Source: an uncultured Brevibacillus sp. (GTDB lineage Bacteria > Bacillota > Bacilli > Brevibacillales > Brevibacillaceae). From it: a DNA stretch of 64,000 nucleotides. Each line of letters opens with the position of its first letter. The stretch's first letter is position 1. The DNA lies in assembly GCF_947502445.1 (NCBI RefSeq), contig NZ_CANMZW010000014.1:1-64000 (forward strand), in the 5' to 3' direction. A model generated the notes under the pieces. That model was not told the DNA's origin and did not search any database. It was given only the letters and a program-made list of their open reading frames with translations. Both the position numbers and the translations under genes were made by a program. This document shows, one piece after another, positions 25,302-36,075 of the stretch.

Positions 25302-26180
25302 ATGTTCGAGGAGAGCGTTTCGTTCAGGATGTGGAAACGTTTTGTTCATGAAGGTGTAATTGACTCAGCGCGAATCAACAAACGGATTAGTGAATCGTGG
25401 CACCGCTGCAAGCGAAACAGCGTAAATCCTTATGCGGGGACTGGCCAGATAGTGCTCGCCGCAGATGCCCTCGCAAGTAAGCAGGCGAACAGCAGACTCT
25501 GGCTTGAGCTTGCCTCGCCCCAGATCAATCGGCTGTCCCCCTTCATCCACGATTTAGGGATGATCGCACTGGTCATCGACCCAGAGGGCTATGTGCTTAG
25601 TATGCAAGGGGAGAAGCACGCGCTCGCGGATGCACACGCGATCAATTTTGTCGAGGGTGTGCGTTGGACGGAGGATGAAGTGGGGACCAATGCGATTGGT
25701 ACAGCCATCCAGGCAAAAGAGGCGATTATGATAAACGGGACGGAGCACTATTCGGTCGCCTCGCATCGCTGGAGCTGCTTTGCGGCACCAATCCATGACG
25801 AAAAGGGAGCATTGCTCGGGGTGATTGATGTTTCCAGCTATTTGGAGAGAAGCCATCCGCAGACCATGGCGACGGTGATGACACTCGCTTATTCCATTGG
25901 CAGGCATGGATCAAGCAGCGGCAGCATGATGAGCTGGAATTGATCCACCGATCCTTACTGATGGCGGACGAGAAAGAAGGTTTCACGATTGTGTGCAATC
26001 ACGAGCAGCGACTGGTCTATGCCAGTAAAAGAGTGCGCACGCAACTAGTCAACTGGGCGGGACTGGCACGCCAGGAAGTGACAGAGCAAGGCTTTCATGA
26101 AGCGAAGCAGACGCCTGTCTTTTCCATACGGCACCAAGGTGTTATCGGCTGGGTCATTGAACTGGTGCCAAGTAGGATGC
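25302..26180 (+). pseudogene. acoR: acoR remnant: GAF/PAS sensor part of the acetoin operon activator
   Basis: The first 200 residues match AcoR: SWHRCKRNSVNPYAG, the GAF-domain segment VEGVRWTEDEVGTNAIGTA, and HRWSCFAAPIHDEKG. A one-base loss near 25898 shifts the frame. The next frame goes on with QAWIKQRQHDELELIHRSLL to about 26170. The sigma-54 AAA+ and helix-turn-helix domains are absent: sequence switches directly to dihydrolipoamide dehydrogenase at 26181. A GGAGGGTGG ribosome site remains. The gene cannot make a working activator. Confidence 0.8.
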
Positions 26181-26861
26181 CATCTCCTTCCCGGAGAAGA
26201 CAATGATATTGCGGGTATTCTGGAGAAAAGTCTTCGGCAGTCAGGAGTTGAGATTCATCTCGAAAGCAGCGTAGAATCACTTGATCGAGCAAGCAAAACG
26301 GCGCACAACCGCACTGCGGAGCGCGTACGCGAAGTACAGGCAGATGCAGTCCTGGTTGCAATTGGACGAAAGCCTCGTGTATCTGGAATCGGCCTGGAGC
26401 TGGCAGGTGGCTTCCAGCTCGCTCATGTCGCATTCCACGAAGGCGAAGTGGCTACCCTCGGCGCATCCGGAGAGGATGTCACCGTCAATTTTCGGGCTGT
26501 TCCTCGCTGTATCTACACTTCGCCAGAGGTAGCTTCAGTTGGCTTGACGGAACGCCAGGCTCGGGACCAATATGAAGGACTACTCGTCGGAGAATTTCCT
26601 TTTTCGGCCAACGTCAAAGCGATGATAGTGCAAGAAACGGCGGGGAAAGTGAAGGTGCTGGTGGAGCCTGTATATCACGAGATTGTCGGTGTTACGCTCG
26701 TTGGACCGAGAGCAACAGAGCTAATAGGGCAAGCGGCACTCCTGCTACATGCGGAGATGACAGCAGACGCGATGGAGAGCTTCATAGCCCCGCATCCTAC
26801 GCTCTCCGAGGCACTGTTGGAAGCGGTTCGAGGGGCACTCGGACACGCTGTTCACAGTTAA
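26181..26861 (+). pseudogene. acoL: acoL remnant: C-terminal dihydrolipoamide dehydrogenase
   Basis: From HLLPGEDNDIAGILEK the frame follows the second Rossmann and dimerisation domains of E3 to the end, including VLVAIGRKPRV, PRCIYTSPEVASVGLTE and the catalytic HPTLSE. The FAD domain and redox-active CxxxxC are missing. A second, internal deletion joins GIGLELAG directly to GFQLAHVAFHEG, removing about 30-35 residues that hold the AAGD FAD-binding motif. Together with the acoR remnant this shows that acoA, acoB, acoC and half of each flanking gene were lost. Confidence 0.8.
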
Positions 26862-26964
26862 CCTTACGAAAAACAGAATTGGCATACATTCTGGTTTCAT
26901 GCTGTCGAGAATTTTATCGTATTAAAGTCAAAATGAAAAGCCGAGGAGAACTTCAATTCTGGCA

Positions 26965-27123
26965 TTACTTGTATTGCATAGCATCCTGGCCTTGTAAATT
27001 TTTGTACTTTTCAACTTCTGTCTGATCAGCAGTTACTAGCTTAAGGAAGTCAATTCCTGTTTGCTTATAAAAATCAGCAAGCGCAGTATGGATGTCAGCA
27101 TTTTCATCTTTGTAGAAGATCAT
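26965..27123 (-). pseudogene. possible small gene or fragment (52 aa)
   Basis: An ORF starting MIFYKDENADIHTAL has clear helical protein character. The same frame reads on upstream, past a TAA, into a hydrophobic segment (FFILIVGIFLKNN) and MIRMMNEETSRK, as if one gene had been split by a stop. No ribosome site is convincing. Family unknown. Confidence 0.3.
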
Positions 27124-27296
27124 TTATTTTCGTGATGTTTCTTCGTTCATCATTCTTATCATGTGAGCAGCATTATTGTTCTTCAAAAAAATACCGACAA
27201 TCAAAATAAAAAAGCAGAACAAAAAAGTTTCTGATGAACACTTTAAGATGTTCATTAGACACGATATCATTCTGCAGTGTATATGATAAGCATTTG

Positions 27297-27320
27297 AAAA
27301 GGACCCTAAGAGGTCCTTTT
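27297..27320. terminator. hairpin AAAAGGACC/GGTCCTTTT
   Basis: Symmetric stem with A- and T-rich sides and a short loop, able to act in both directions. Confidence 0.6.
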
Positions 27321-27713
27321 ATGTTCTGCGAGATTTTTCAATGCCTTTCAGTAAATAGAGGTAAGGATTCCCAACCTCAGCAAATTGAGAAAGATAGTGA
27401 AAGAGTATTTAAGGGAAGCCAGTTTCCTATCAAATTCAGATTAGTAAAGCCAAGTCTAAGAATTGGTTTACTGTACAGTGAAAAGCTAATTAAACATTAA
27501 TTATTTATCTCGATCCAATTAATTAAAACAAATAGTTTTACTATTGATTGAAGTTGATAATAAGATAATACCTAGAGCATTCAGCGACCTTATTTATTGC
27601 TAGATAATGAATAGGAGTTAACCACAGAACAACTTGGATAATTGATTAAACACATTTATCAATCCATGGTGCTGGGAAAATGTATATTTGATCTTTAGAT
27701 GGAGGGCATAGAA

Positions 27714-28511
27714 ATGCTGGTACTACAAAAAACACAAACGATAGTTCGCTATCAGAATGAATATGGTAAAATTTACTATGGAATTGTTGATGGTGACGAA
27801 ATTTTACAATTGTCCAGTAGTTTTAATGAAATTGTAAATAATGAACTAAAATATGATGGCGTAAGACTCAAATATGGTGATTTGAAAATTTTAGAGCCTG
27901 TTGTACCCTCAAAAGTGGTTAACTTCGGGTGGACATACGCTGGACACGCAAAAGAAACTGGGGGACAAGCCAACCTCAAAGAACCGTTTTTGTTCTTAAA
28001 GCCAACATCTTCATTGATTCCAGATGGAGGGGATATCATTCTCCCGTCAAGTGAGTTAACCCAGCAGGTGGAAATGGAGGGGGAAGTAGCACTCGTTATT
28101 GGGAAACGGGGTAAAAATATAAAAGAAGAAGATGCATTAGATTACGTTTTTGGTTGTACAATTTTTAATGATGTGACTGCGAGAGATCTTACAAAATCCG
28201 ATCCCCAGTTCACGCGGGGTAAAGGTTTTGATACTTTTGGACCGCTTGGGCCGTGGATTGTAACCGGTATAGATCCATCGAATTTACGAATAATCACAAC
28301 TTTAAACGGTAAGGTTGTACAAGATGGTAACACTAATCAGATGTCACTTTCAATTCCTTTTCTTATTAGTTGGATTTCGCAGGTTATGACACTGGAGCCA
28401 GGTGATATTTTGGCTACCGGTTCACCGTCTGGTAGTTGTCCAATGAAGTCAGGAGATATGGTGACTGTGGAAGTAGAGGATATCGGGAAACTAACCAATT
28501 ATGTAAAATAG
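27714..28511 (+). CDS. fumarylacetoacetate hydrolase family protein
   Basis: A 265-residue FAH-fold enzyme of the type that hydrolyses or isomerises 2-keto-4-ene-diacids, or decarboxylates oxaloacetate. Metal-binding and core motifs are present: VEMEGEVALVIGKRG (the E-x-E pair), FNDVTARD, and the C-terminal GDILATGSPSGSC (normally TGTP.GV). The start at 27714 is preferred because GGAGGG lies upstream of it. It stands alone, so the substrate is not indicated by context. It ends with a strong terminator at 28600. Confidence 0.88.
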   Translation: MLVLQKTQTIVRYQNEYGKIYYGIVDGDEILQLSSSFNEIVNNELKYDGVRLKYGDLKILEPVVPSKVVNFGWTYAGHAKETGGQANLKEPFLFLKPTSSLIPDGGDIILPSSELTQQVEMEGEVALVIGKRGKNIKEEDALDYVFGCTIFNDVTARDLTKSDPQFTRGKGFDTFGPLGPWIVTGIDPSNLRIITTLNGKVVQDGNTNQMSLSIPFLISWISQVMTLEPGDILATGSPSGSCPMKSGDMVTVEVEDIGKLTNYVK

Positions 28512-28599
28512 TGGATGAAAAATTGACCGCTTCTATTTGCATGGTAAAGGTGAGCAAGTTTTGGTTAATTGAGTTTTTGTGAGAAATGCCCGTTAAGTG

Positions 28600-28636
28600 A
28601 AAAAACGGTAGCCAATTACACAGGCTACCGTTTTTT
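28600..28636 (+). terminator. strong terminator after the FAH gene
   Basis: AAAAAACGGTAGCC pairs perfectly with GGCTACCGTTTTTT. Confidence 0.85.
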
Positions 28637-28644
28637 CTTTATTG

Positions 28645-28835
28645 ACAAGCTTTTCGCGTAGCTTGTTTCTGGCGTGGTACGAGTGAACAGAGTAGCCCTC
28701 TTTCAGGAAATCGTGAGAAGGGCTTTTTCTGATTTGGCCGTTTGAAAGGCAAAGGAAAGGGAAGGCATATCCTTGTAAAAAGCCAAATAGTATACAAATA
28801 GTACAAAGGTCTCCTGACTTTTTGTGGAGATCCGT
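28645..28835. repeat. cluster of three further hairpins, no gene
   Basis: Three separate inverted repeats follow the terminator: ACAAGC/GCTTGT (28645-28666), AGCCCT/AGGGCT with a T tail (28694-28729), and GGTCTCC/GGAGATCC (near 28806-28835). No ORF here looks real. Confidence 0.45.
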
Positions 28836-28871
28836 TTATCCTGCATTCGAAGGGTGACTTCAAAAAAACTA

Positions 28872-28900
28872 TTGATAATTTATTCGAAAATAGTTATTAT
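28872..28900 (+). promoter_or_regulatory. promoter of katG
   Basis: TTGATA, 17 bp, TATTAT, immediately followed by a PerR-like box; 190 bases upstream of katG. A second possible promoter (TTGTAA, 18 bp, CATAAT) lies nearer the gene, around 29030-29060. Confidence 0.6.
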
Positions 28901-28904
28901 CATT

Positions 28905-28919
28905 TTAGAATAAATCTAA
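28905..28919. promoter_or_regulatory. PerR/Fur-type box
   Basis: TTAGAATAAATCTAA, a 15-bp dyad close to the Per box TTATAATNATTATAA (12 of 15 positions by eye), placed at the likely transcription start. PerR controls katA and related peroxide genes in Bacillales. Confidence 0.55.
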
Positions 28920-29093
28920 ATAAATGAGCTTGGAATGTTAGTGACTTTCCCGAGCTTTTTGGGGGGATGAGTAAAAATATTCAATTGAACACGTCCATGA
29001 ATGAAGATGTTTTTTGTCAGCCAGTTTGTAAGTTTCTTACTGCTTGAGGCATAATGATTCGCGATTTCATTTACACACTGAGGAGGGACATGA

Positions 29094-31277
<2,184 letters not shown>

Positions 31278-31301
31278 CGGCTGCGACAGCCCTTTTCATA
31301 T

Positions 31302-31346
31302 GAAGCCATCGACTAGGAAGGCATCCTTTCCATAGTCGATGGCTTC
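31302..31346. terminator. strong terminator after katG
   Basis: GAAGCCATCGACTA pairs perfectly with TAGTCGATGGCTTC, followed by TTTGTCTT. It also fits the convergent small gene. Confidence 0.85.
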
Positions 31347-31365
31347 TTTGTCTTGGTGTCAGTCC

Positions 31366-31524
31366 TTAGTCGCGCATAGCTCCTGCCTCTCGAGAAGTCA
31401 TAGCACCTATTCCTCGGCTCAGATCTTTTTGAATTTCTTGTTTTACTTTTTGTGCATCCGTTCCGGAAAACTCTGGGGTAAAAATAGAACTCAGATTTTC
31501 GTTAACTTGTTGATCCTCTTGCAT
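31366..31524 (-). CDS. small hydrophilic protein (52 aa), possibly spore-associated
   Basis: Starting MQEDQQVNEN and containing FSGTDAQKVKQEIQKDL, then SRGIGAMTSREAGAMRD, this 52-residue protein is Gln/Lys-rich. It recalls gamma-type small acid-soluble spore proteins in the T-D-A-Q-K-V-K-Q segment. The match is partial, and I would not insist on it. GGAGGAGG lies eight bases before the ATG at 31524, which rules out the longer start. Confidence 0.6.
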   Translation of the reverse strand: MQEDQQVNENLSSIFTPEFSGTDAQKVKQEIQKDLSRGIGAMTSREAGAMRD

Positions 31525-31826
31525 AAGAGTCCTCCTCCATTTAAGGGTTAACAATCTTATGTTTTCAAAAAAACACCATGTCTATCCTGATTTTTCGCCG
31601 ATTTCGCTAAGAATGGAATAGAGAATGAATCATTCAGCACAGTATTTATCATTATAATGAAATATTTATAAATTACTAATTATATGTCAGAGGGTGTCAT
31701 GTTTAGATCTATATCCTATTGATATCCCATATAGATGGAGATGTGATAAAAATGAAACATTAGATTTGCTAACGTTTGGATTGGATCATATGTAAAAACG
31801 GATTAATTGTTTAAGGGAGGACTGTT
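31525..31826. other. AT-rich intergenic region, no gene seen
   Basis: Divergent control region between the small minus-strand gene and the azoreductase. No clear promoter boxes or dyads that I can defend. Confidence 0.5.
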
Positions 31827-32453
31827 ATGTCTACAGTTTTATTTGTAAAAGCGAATTTTCGTCCAATTGAACAAGCTGTCAGTGTAAAATTATATAAGGC
31901 TTTTCTCGATAGTTATAAAAAGTCACATCCTGAAGATCATATTATCGAGCTTGATCTGTTTTCTGAGAACTTACCTTACTATCAAGCAGATACACTTAAC
32001 GGAATAGTTAAATTGGCGAAAGCTGAGGAATTAAACCGAGAAGAAAAAGAAGCGACAGATCTTGTTAATAAGTACCTAGAGCAGTTTCTCGAAGCGGACA
32101 AGGTTGTATTTGCGTTTCCTCTTTGGAACTTTACCGTGCCTGCTGTTTTACATACCTATTTTGATTATTTATGCCAAGCGGGCAAGACTTTCCGATATAC
32201 TTCCGAAGGTTCCATCGGTTTACTCCCTGACAAGAAAGTTGTTCTGTTAAATGCACGAGGTGGCGTCTATTCTGAAGGGCCTTCTACCTCTTTAGAAATG
32301 GCTGTCAACTATGTAACGATCATGATGAATTTCTTTGGCATCAAAAACCTTACAACTGTTATCGTGGAAGGTCATAATCAGTTCCCGGATAAAGCGGAAG
32401 AGATCATTCAGAATGGAATAGAAAGAGCAATAAAAGTAGCAGAAACCTTCTAA
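31827..32453 (+). CDS. azoR: FMN-dependent NADH-azoreductase
   Basis: A 208-residue flavodoxin-fold enzyme that reduces azo dyes and quinones with NADH. FMN-site signatures are FPLWNFTVPAVLHTYFDYL (about 94-112) and NARGGVYSEGP (about 145-155). GGGAGG precedes the ATG. A second member of the family lies at 56514-57155 next to a sigma factor. In B. subtilis homologues (AzoR1/AzoR2) respond to thiol-reactive electrophiles; no operator could be identified here. Confidence 0.93.
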   Translation: MSTVLFVKANFRPIEQAVSVKLYKAFLDSYKKSHPEDHIIELDLFSENLPYYQADTLNGIVKLAKAEELNREEKEATDLVNKYLEQFLEADKVVFAFPLWNFTVPAVLHTYFDYLCQAGKTFRYTSEGSIGLLPDKKVVLLNARGGVYSEGPSTSLEMAVNYVTIMMNFFGIKNLTTVIVEGHNQFPDKAEEIIQNGIERAIKVAETF

Positions 32454-32700
32454 TATATTTGAAGAGATTCAAAGATCAAATATCGATTTGTAGCAAGAGT
32501 GCTCTTCTTTTAGTGGGTGAGGTTCTCAACAATTACCATTCCCACAAAGCTGAGCACCTTTTCCGTTTCACAACCGACGATACTTTTGTTTTTAATATGA
32601 CAGTTGATGACATATTGAAACGGCTATCATGAAAAAGACGGTAAGGAATTACTGTTAACCAAATCATAATTTCAAGATGAATAAAGAGGAGTAGATCTAA

Positions 32701-33237
32701 ATGAAACGACCTGTGGTATTATTCATTGCAACAACTCTGGATGGGTATATTGCGCGAGAAAACGGAGAGATTAATTGGCTGTATGAAGTAGAGGGAGAAG
32801 GAGATAACGGCTACAGTGAGTTTTATGAAACGATTGACACAGTCTTAATGGGAAACAAGACATTTGAGCATACTTTTGAGTTGGCGGATGAATTTCCATA
32901 CCCAGATAAGAAGTGCTTTGTATTTTCGCGCTCTGAACATGAACCAAGTTCACTCGTTACATTCGTAACCGAAGACGTGCCGGGATTCGTCGAGAATTTG
33001 AAAGAACAAGAAGGTTCAAAGATCTGGATCGTTGGTGGAGCTCAAATTCTGGATGTTCTTTTAAAAGGAAAGCTGGTTGATGAATTGATCATCTCGATCG
33101 TGCCCACGATTTTAGGAAAAGGCATCCCCCTGTTTAAGCAGGACAATCAGGAAATGAAGCTTAGCCTGACAGAGACAAAACGCTTTGGTCAAATTGTTCA
33201 GCTTCATTATGTGGTGAACAATGAAGCAAACGCATAA
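32701..33237 (+). CDS. RibD C-terminal/dihydrofolate reductase-like protein
   Basis: A 178-residue reductase-fold protein of the YyaP/YwjB type. Hallmarks: FIATTLDGYIARENGEINWL at the N-terminus, VLMGNKTFEH in the middle, IWIVGGAQILDVLL for the NADPH site and LIISIVPTILGKGIPLF. Physiological substrate unknown. Ribosome site AGAGGAG. Followed by a long composite hairpin at 33266-33328. Confidence 0.88.
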   Translation: MKRPVVLFIATTLDGYIARENGEINWLYEVEGEGDNGYSEFYETIDTVLMGNKTFEHTFELADEFPYPDKKCFVFSRSEHEPSSLVTFVTEDVPGFVENLKEQEGSKIWIVGGAQILDVLLKGKLVDELIISIVPTILGKGIPLFKQDNQEMKLSLTETKRFGQIVQLHYVVNNEANA

Positions 33238-33265
33238 AAAGGAATAAAACCACAAAAAAAGAAAT

Positions 33266-33328
33266 AATCCCCTCCAAGCAGATAGTAAAAATGATGACAT
33301 TTACTACTGACCTTGGAAGGGATTTTTT
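33266..33328. terminator. long bidirectional terminator
   Basis: AATCCCCTCCAAG pairs with CTTGGAAGGGATT. An inner pairing of TAGTAAA with TTTACTA extends the stem, and T6 follows on the plus strand. It lies between two convergent genes. Confidence 0.75.
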
Positions 33329-33354
33329 CAAGGTGATCATTCAAAGTTTGTAAC

Positions 33355-34782
33355 CTAATTTGAGAGTTTTTCTTTTGCTTTTTTTCGGATAAATAGTGAC
33401 ACCATAACCGCAATGAGTGAAATGACAAAGCCAAGCATGAATGTGTCACTATATCCCGCAACTGATGCAGTTAATTGTACGGTTACATCATTTTGATTAG
33501 TGGACTGTGCCAAATGACTTTGGGAGCGAGCAGACATCGTTGCAATAAATAATGACGTACCAATAGCCCCTGCAACTTGCTGCAGCGTACTGAAAATAGC
33601 AGACCCATGAGCGTAATACTCAGGTGTAATTTGATTCAATCCATAGGTTTGGACTGGAACCAAGACGAGTGCTACCCCTATCATTAGCAGGCAGTGCGCA
33701 ATAATGATATACAAGGCAGTCGACTCAAGTGTGAACCAGGTAAAGAAATACATCGCAATGCTGACAATCAACAGTCCTGGAATAATGATGACTCTGGCAC
33801 CAAGCTTATCAAATAATTTTCCGGCAACAGGTGACATTAGCCCGTTGACGACACTTCCAGGCAGCATGATGAGTCCCGAATGAAAAGCGCTCACGAGTAA
33901 AACGCTTTGTAAAAACATGGGGAGCAATGTTGTTGTCGCGAACATCGACATCATCACAACGATCATCAGCAAAATAGAGAGAGAGAACATCGGAAATTTG
34001 AAAGTGCGTATTTCCAAAATGGGATTCGAAATACGTAGCTGGCGAATCACAAATAGAACTAGGGAAATGCCGCCAATGATAATTGAGCCAAAAACTTGTG
34101 GATTTGACCAGCTTTCAGTTCCTGTTGTACTAAACCCATAGACAACACCCCCAAAACCTATCGTCGATAAAATAATCGAAAGGACGTCAACTTTGGGCTT
34201 GGTGATCACAGTCACATTTACTAGATAAAAATACCCAACAATAATAGAAATCAAAGTAATAGGAATAATCGTATAAAACAGCCAACGCCAATCCAACGCG
34301 GCTAGGATCATTCCTGAAAGTGTAGGTCCGATGGCAGGTGCGAAAGTAAATATCAGAAAGAGCACTCCCATTATCGAGCCTCGTTTTTCAGCAGGAAAAA
34401 TGATTAACAAGGTGTTCATAAGTAGCGGGATGATAAGTCCCGTACCAAGCGCTTGAATCACTCGGCCGACGAGTAAGAAAGAAAAATTCGGTGCAATTGC
34501 GGCGAATATCGTTCCTAGTAAAAACGTAAGCATCGCGGTGAAAAAAAGTTGTCTTGACGTCAGCCATTGCTGAATAAATGCAGTTATGGGAATGAGTGTG
34601 CCGACAACGAGTAGATAAGCTGCTGAGAGCCACTGTATCGTAGTGGCGCCGACCTGAAGCTCTCCCATCATCACTGGCAAGGCATTACCTAGTAAGGTTT
34701 CGTTTAATGTCGCTACAAACGCTCCCACCATAAGAGCTACCGTGATCGGCAATCGCTTCACTTTTTGTAAATCCATGTTCAT
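33355..34782 (-). CDS. drug:H+ antiporter, EmrB/QacA (DHA2) family
   Basis: A 475-residue MFS exporter with 14 predicted helices. Motif A-like and motif C segments are visible (VATLNETLLGNALPVMMGEL at the start, GRVIQALGTGLIIPLLMNT, FAPAIGPTLSGMIL). Probably exports lipophilic drugs from the cytoplasm in exchange for protons. It diverges from a TetR regulator 158 bp away, the usual sign of ligand-induced control of such pumps. Confidence 0.9.
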   Translation of the reverse strand: MNMDLQKVKRLPITVALMVGAFVATLNETLLGNALPVMMGELQVGATTIQWLSAAYLLVVGTLIPITAFIQQWLTSRQLFFTAMLTFLLGTIFAAIAPNFSFLLVGRVIQALGTGLIIPLLMNTLLIIFPAEKRGSIMGVLFLIFTFAPAIGPTLSGMILAALDWRWLFYTIIPITLISIIVGYFYLVNVTVITKPKVDVLSIILSTIGFGGVVYGFSTTGTESWSNPQVFGSIIIGGISLVLFVIRQLRISNPILEIRTFKFPMFSLSILLMIVVMMSMFATTTLLPMFLQSVLLVSAFHSGLIMLPGSVVNGLMSPVAGKLFDKLGARVIIIPGLLIVSIAMYFFTWFTLESTALYIIIAHCLLMIGVALVLVPVQTYGLNQITPEYYAHGSAIFSTLQQVAGAIGTSLFIATMSARSQSHLAQSTNQNDVTVQLTASVAGYSDTFMLGFVISLIAVMVSLFIRKKAKEKLSN

Positions 34783-34940
34783 GTGAGTGTTTCTTCCTTT
34801 CGTTTGTATGTATGCTTGTTCGTTCTCATTTTAGTGATCATTTTCGCTGTAAAATAGGTTCAATACTTTTACTTTGGGCAGTTAGGAGACAGAATCAGAT
34901 GAATGTCTGAGAATGAAAGAGGAGTAAAGGGGCTATAGAG

Positions 34941-35570
34941 ATGGATTTGAGAAAGCGTCGCTCTATGCAAATGCTCTGGAAAGCTTTGTTTGATCTAATG
35001 ACAGAACAAATGATATTGTTCTCTAAAATTACAGTTGATCAAATTTGCGAAAGAGCGATGGTTCATCGATCTACATTTTATAAGCATTTCGATGACAAAT
35101 TTAACTTGTTGGAGTATGGGCTGAATCAATTAATGGAGCGATATTGGGAGCTTCCATTAGAAAAAAGGATTGTAAAGCCGTTTTTTTGGTCTAATGAATT
35201 TTTTGAAGGCTCTGAGTCTCATAAGCTAGTTCGTACACAGCAACGCGATGAACTATTCCTTGACTGTATGACGAATTACTCTATGCGATTATTGAAGAAA
35301 GACGCATTCATATTTTTCCAGCATTCCAAAACGATTGATATTCCACAAGACTTGTTAGCAGAATTTCACGTGTCCGCGACGATTGCTTTAAGTGTATGGT
35401 GGCGAAAAGACCCCGAGCGGGTGAGCTTAACACAACTGGATCAATATTTTCATAAACTAGTGAATGAAAAAATATATGATTTGGGAGAAGATGGACCTAT
35501 GATTGTACCAAAGGATGTTAATCTGGAAGATACTCAATATCATCGAAGCAAAAATATGGATGGAAAATGA
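34941..35570 (+). CDS. TetR-family regulator
   Basis: A 209-residue regulator. The N-terminal helix-turn-helix includes KITVDQICERAMVHRSTFYKHFDDKFNLLEYG (about 35-66), with the Y-x-H-F-x-x-K signature. The C-terminal ligand domain is variable. The divergently transcribed exporter is its most likely target. I did not find a convincing palindrome in the 158-bp gap. Confidence 0.9.
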   Translation: MDLRKRRSMQMLWKALFDLMTEQMILFSKITVDQICERAMVHRSTFYKHFDDKFNLLEYGLNQLMERYWELPLEKRIVKPFFWSNEFFEGSESHKLVRTQQRDELFLDCMTNYSMRLLKKDAFIFFQHSKTIDIPQDLLAEFHVSATIALSVWWRKDPERVSLTQLDQYFHKLVNEKIYDLGEDGPMIVPKDVNLEDTQYHRSKNMDGK

Positions 35571-35670
35571 AGTGCCAGAAAATATGCACAAAAAATGGTG
35601 AAAAGTGCCTGATTTTGGGCAATAATAAGATCCAGCTACTGAAAATCGTTTATTTTCCTTGTGTCTGACG

Positions 35671-35699
35671 TTGGCATGGAGCTTGCTTACTCTTATACG
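35671..35699 (+). promoter_or_regulatory. promoter of the yokU-like gene
   Basis: TTGGCA, 17 bp, TATACG, 40 bases before the start codon. Confidence 0.5.
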
Positions 35700-35738
35700 G
35701 GAGACACAATACATGCTAAAAGTCAGGGAGGATAATCA

Positions 35739-35984
35739 ATGCAATGCGTATGGTGTAACGAGGATAAAGCGAGAAAAGCCACAAAAGATGGCTACTGGGT
35801 ACTACCTGATGGCGCAAGCACTATAGAGATACTTCAGGTGCCCGCACTTGAATGTGCTGACTGCGGATTATATATTGAAGATGAGATCAATGAAGAGGTC
35901 GAAAATAGATTACATACTAGCGATCTAACTCACTATTCGAATGTATTCACCTATGAAGAACTTCTAAAAGCACCTACGATTTAA
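35739..35984 (+). CDS. yokU: YokU-family zinc-finger protein
   Basis: An 81-residue protein with two Cys-x-x-Cys pairs (CVWC near the N-terminus and CADC at about 38-41), as in YgiT-type zinc ribbons. The YWVLPDG...IEI...P segment between them is typical of YokU. The C-terminal YEELLKAP also fits. No helix-turn-helix is fused, unlike MqsA. GGGAGG precedes the ATG. Function unknown. Confidence 0.85.
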   Translation: MQCVWCNEDKARKATKDGYWVLPDGASTIEILQVPALECADCGLYIEDEINEEVENRLHTSDLTHYSNVFTYEELLKAPTI

Positions 35985-35995
35985 CGTGCCGCTCA

Positions 35996-36026
35996 TTGAC
36001 TTTAACAATATGTAAAGGTTTAGAAT
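35996..36026 (+). promoter_or_regulatory. MerR-type promoter P1
   Basis: TTGACT, a 19-bp spacer and TAGAAT. The spacer holds a dyad with arms ACTTTAACA and TGTAAAGGT three bases apart (35999-36019). The over-long spacer with a central dyad is the MerR-activator signature. It drives the FAD oxidoreductase at 36076. Confidence 0.7.
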
Positions 36027-36075
36027 GTTTGTGTTGCAATTGTAGTCGTATGGAACTCATGGAGTGGAGGATGAC

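Larger units (their letters stand above)
26862..27713. other. long intergenic region after the aco scar
   Basis: AT-rich, with no intact gene. It contains a possible minus-strand fragment (26965-27123) and a hairpin terminator (27297-27320). The plus-strand ORF at 27234-27500 overlaps that terminator and has no ribosome site. I see no promoter I would defend for the FAH gene that follows. Confidence 0.5.

Noticed and set aside
27234..27500. 88-codon plus-strand ORF
   Set aside because: Covers a clear terminator hairpin (27297-27320) and has no ribosome site.
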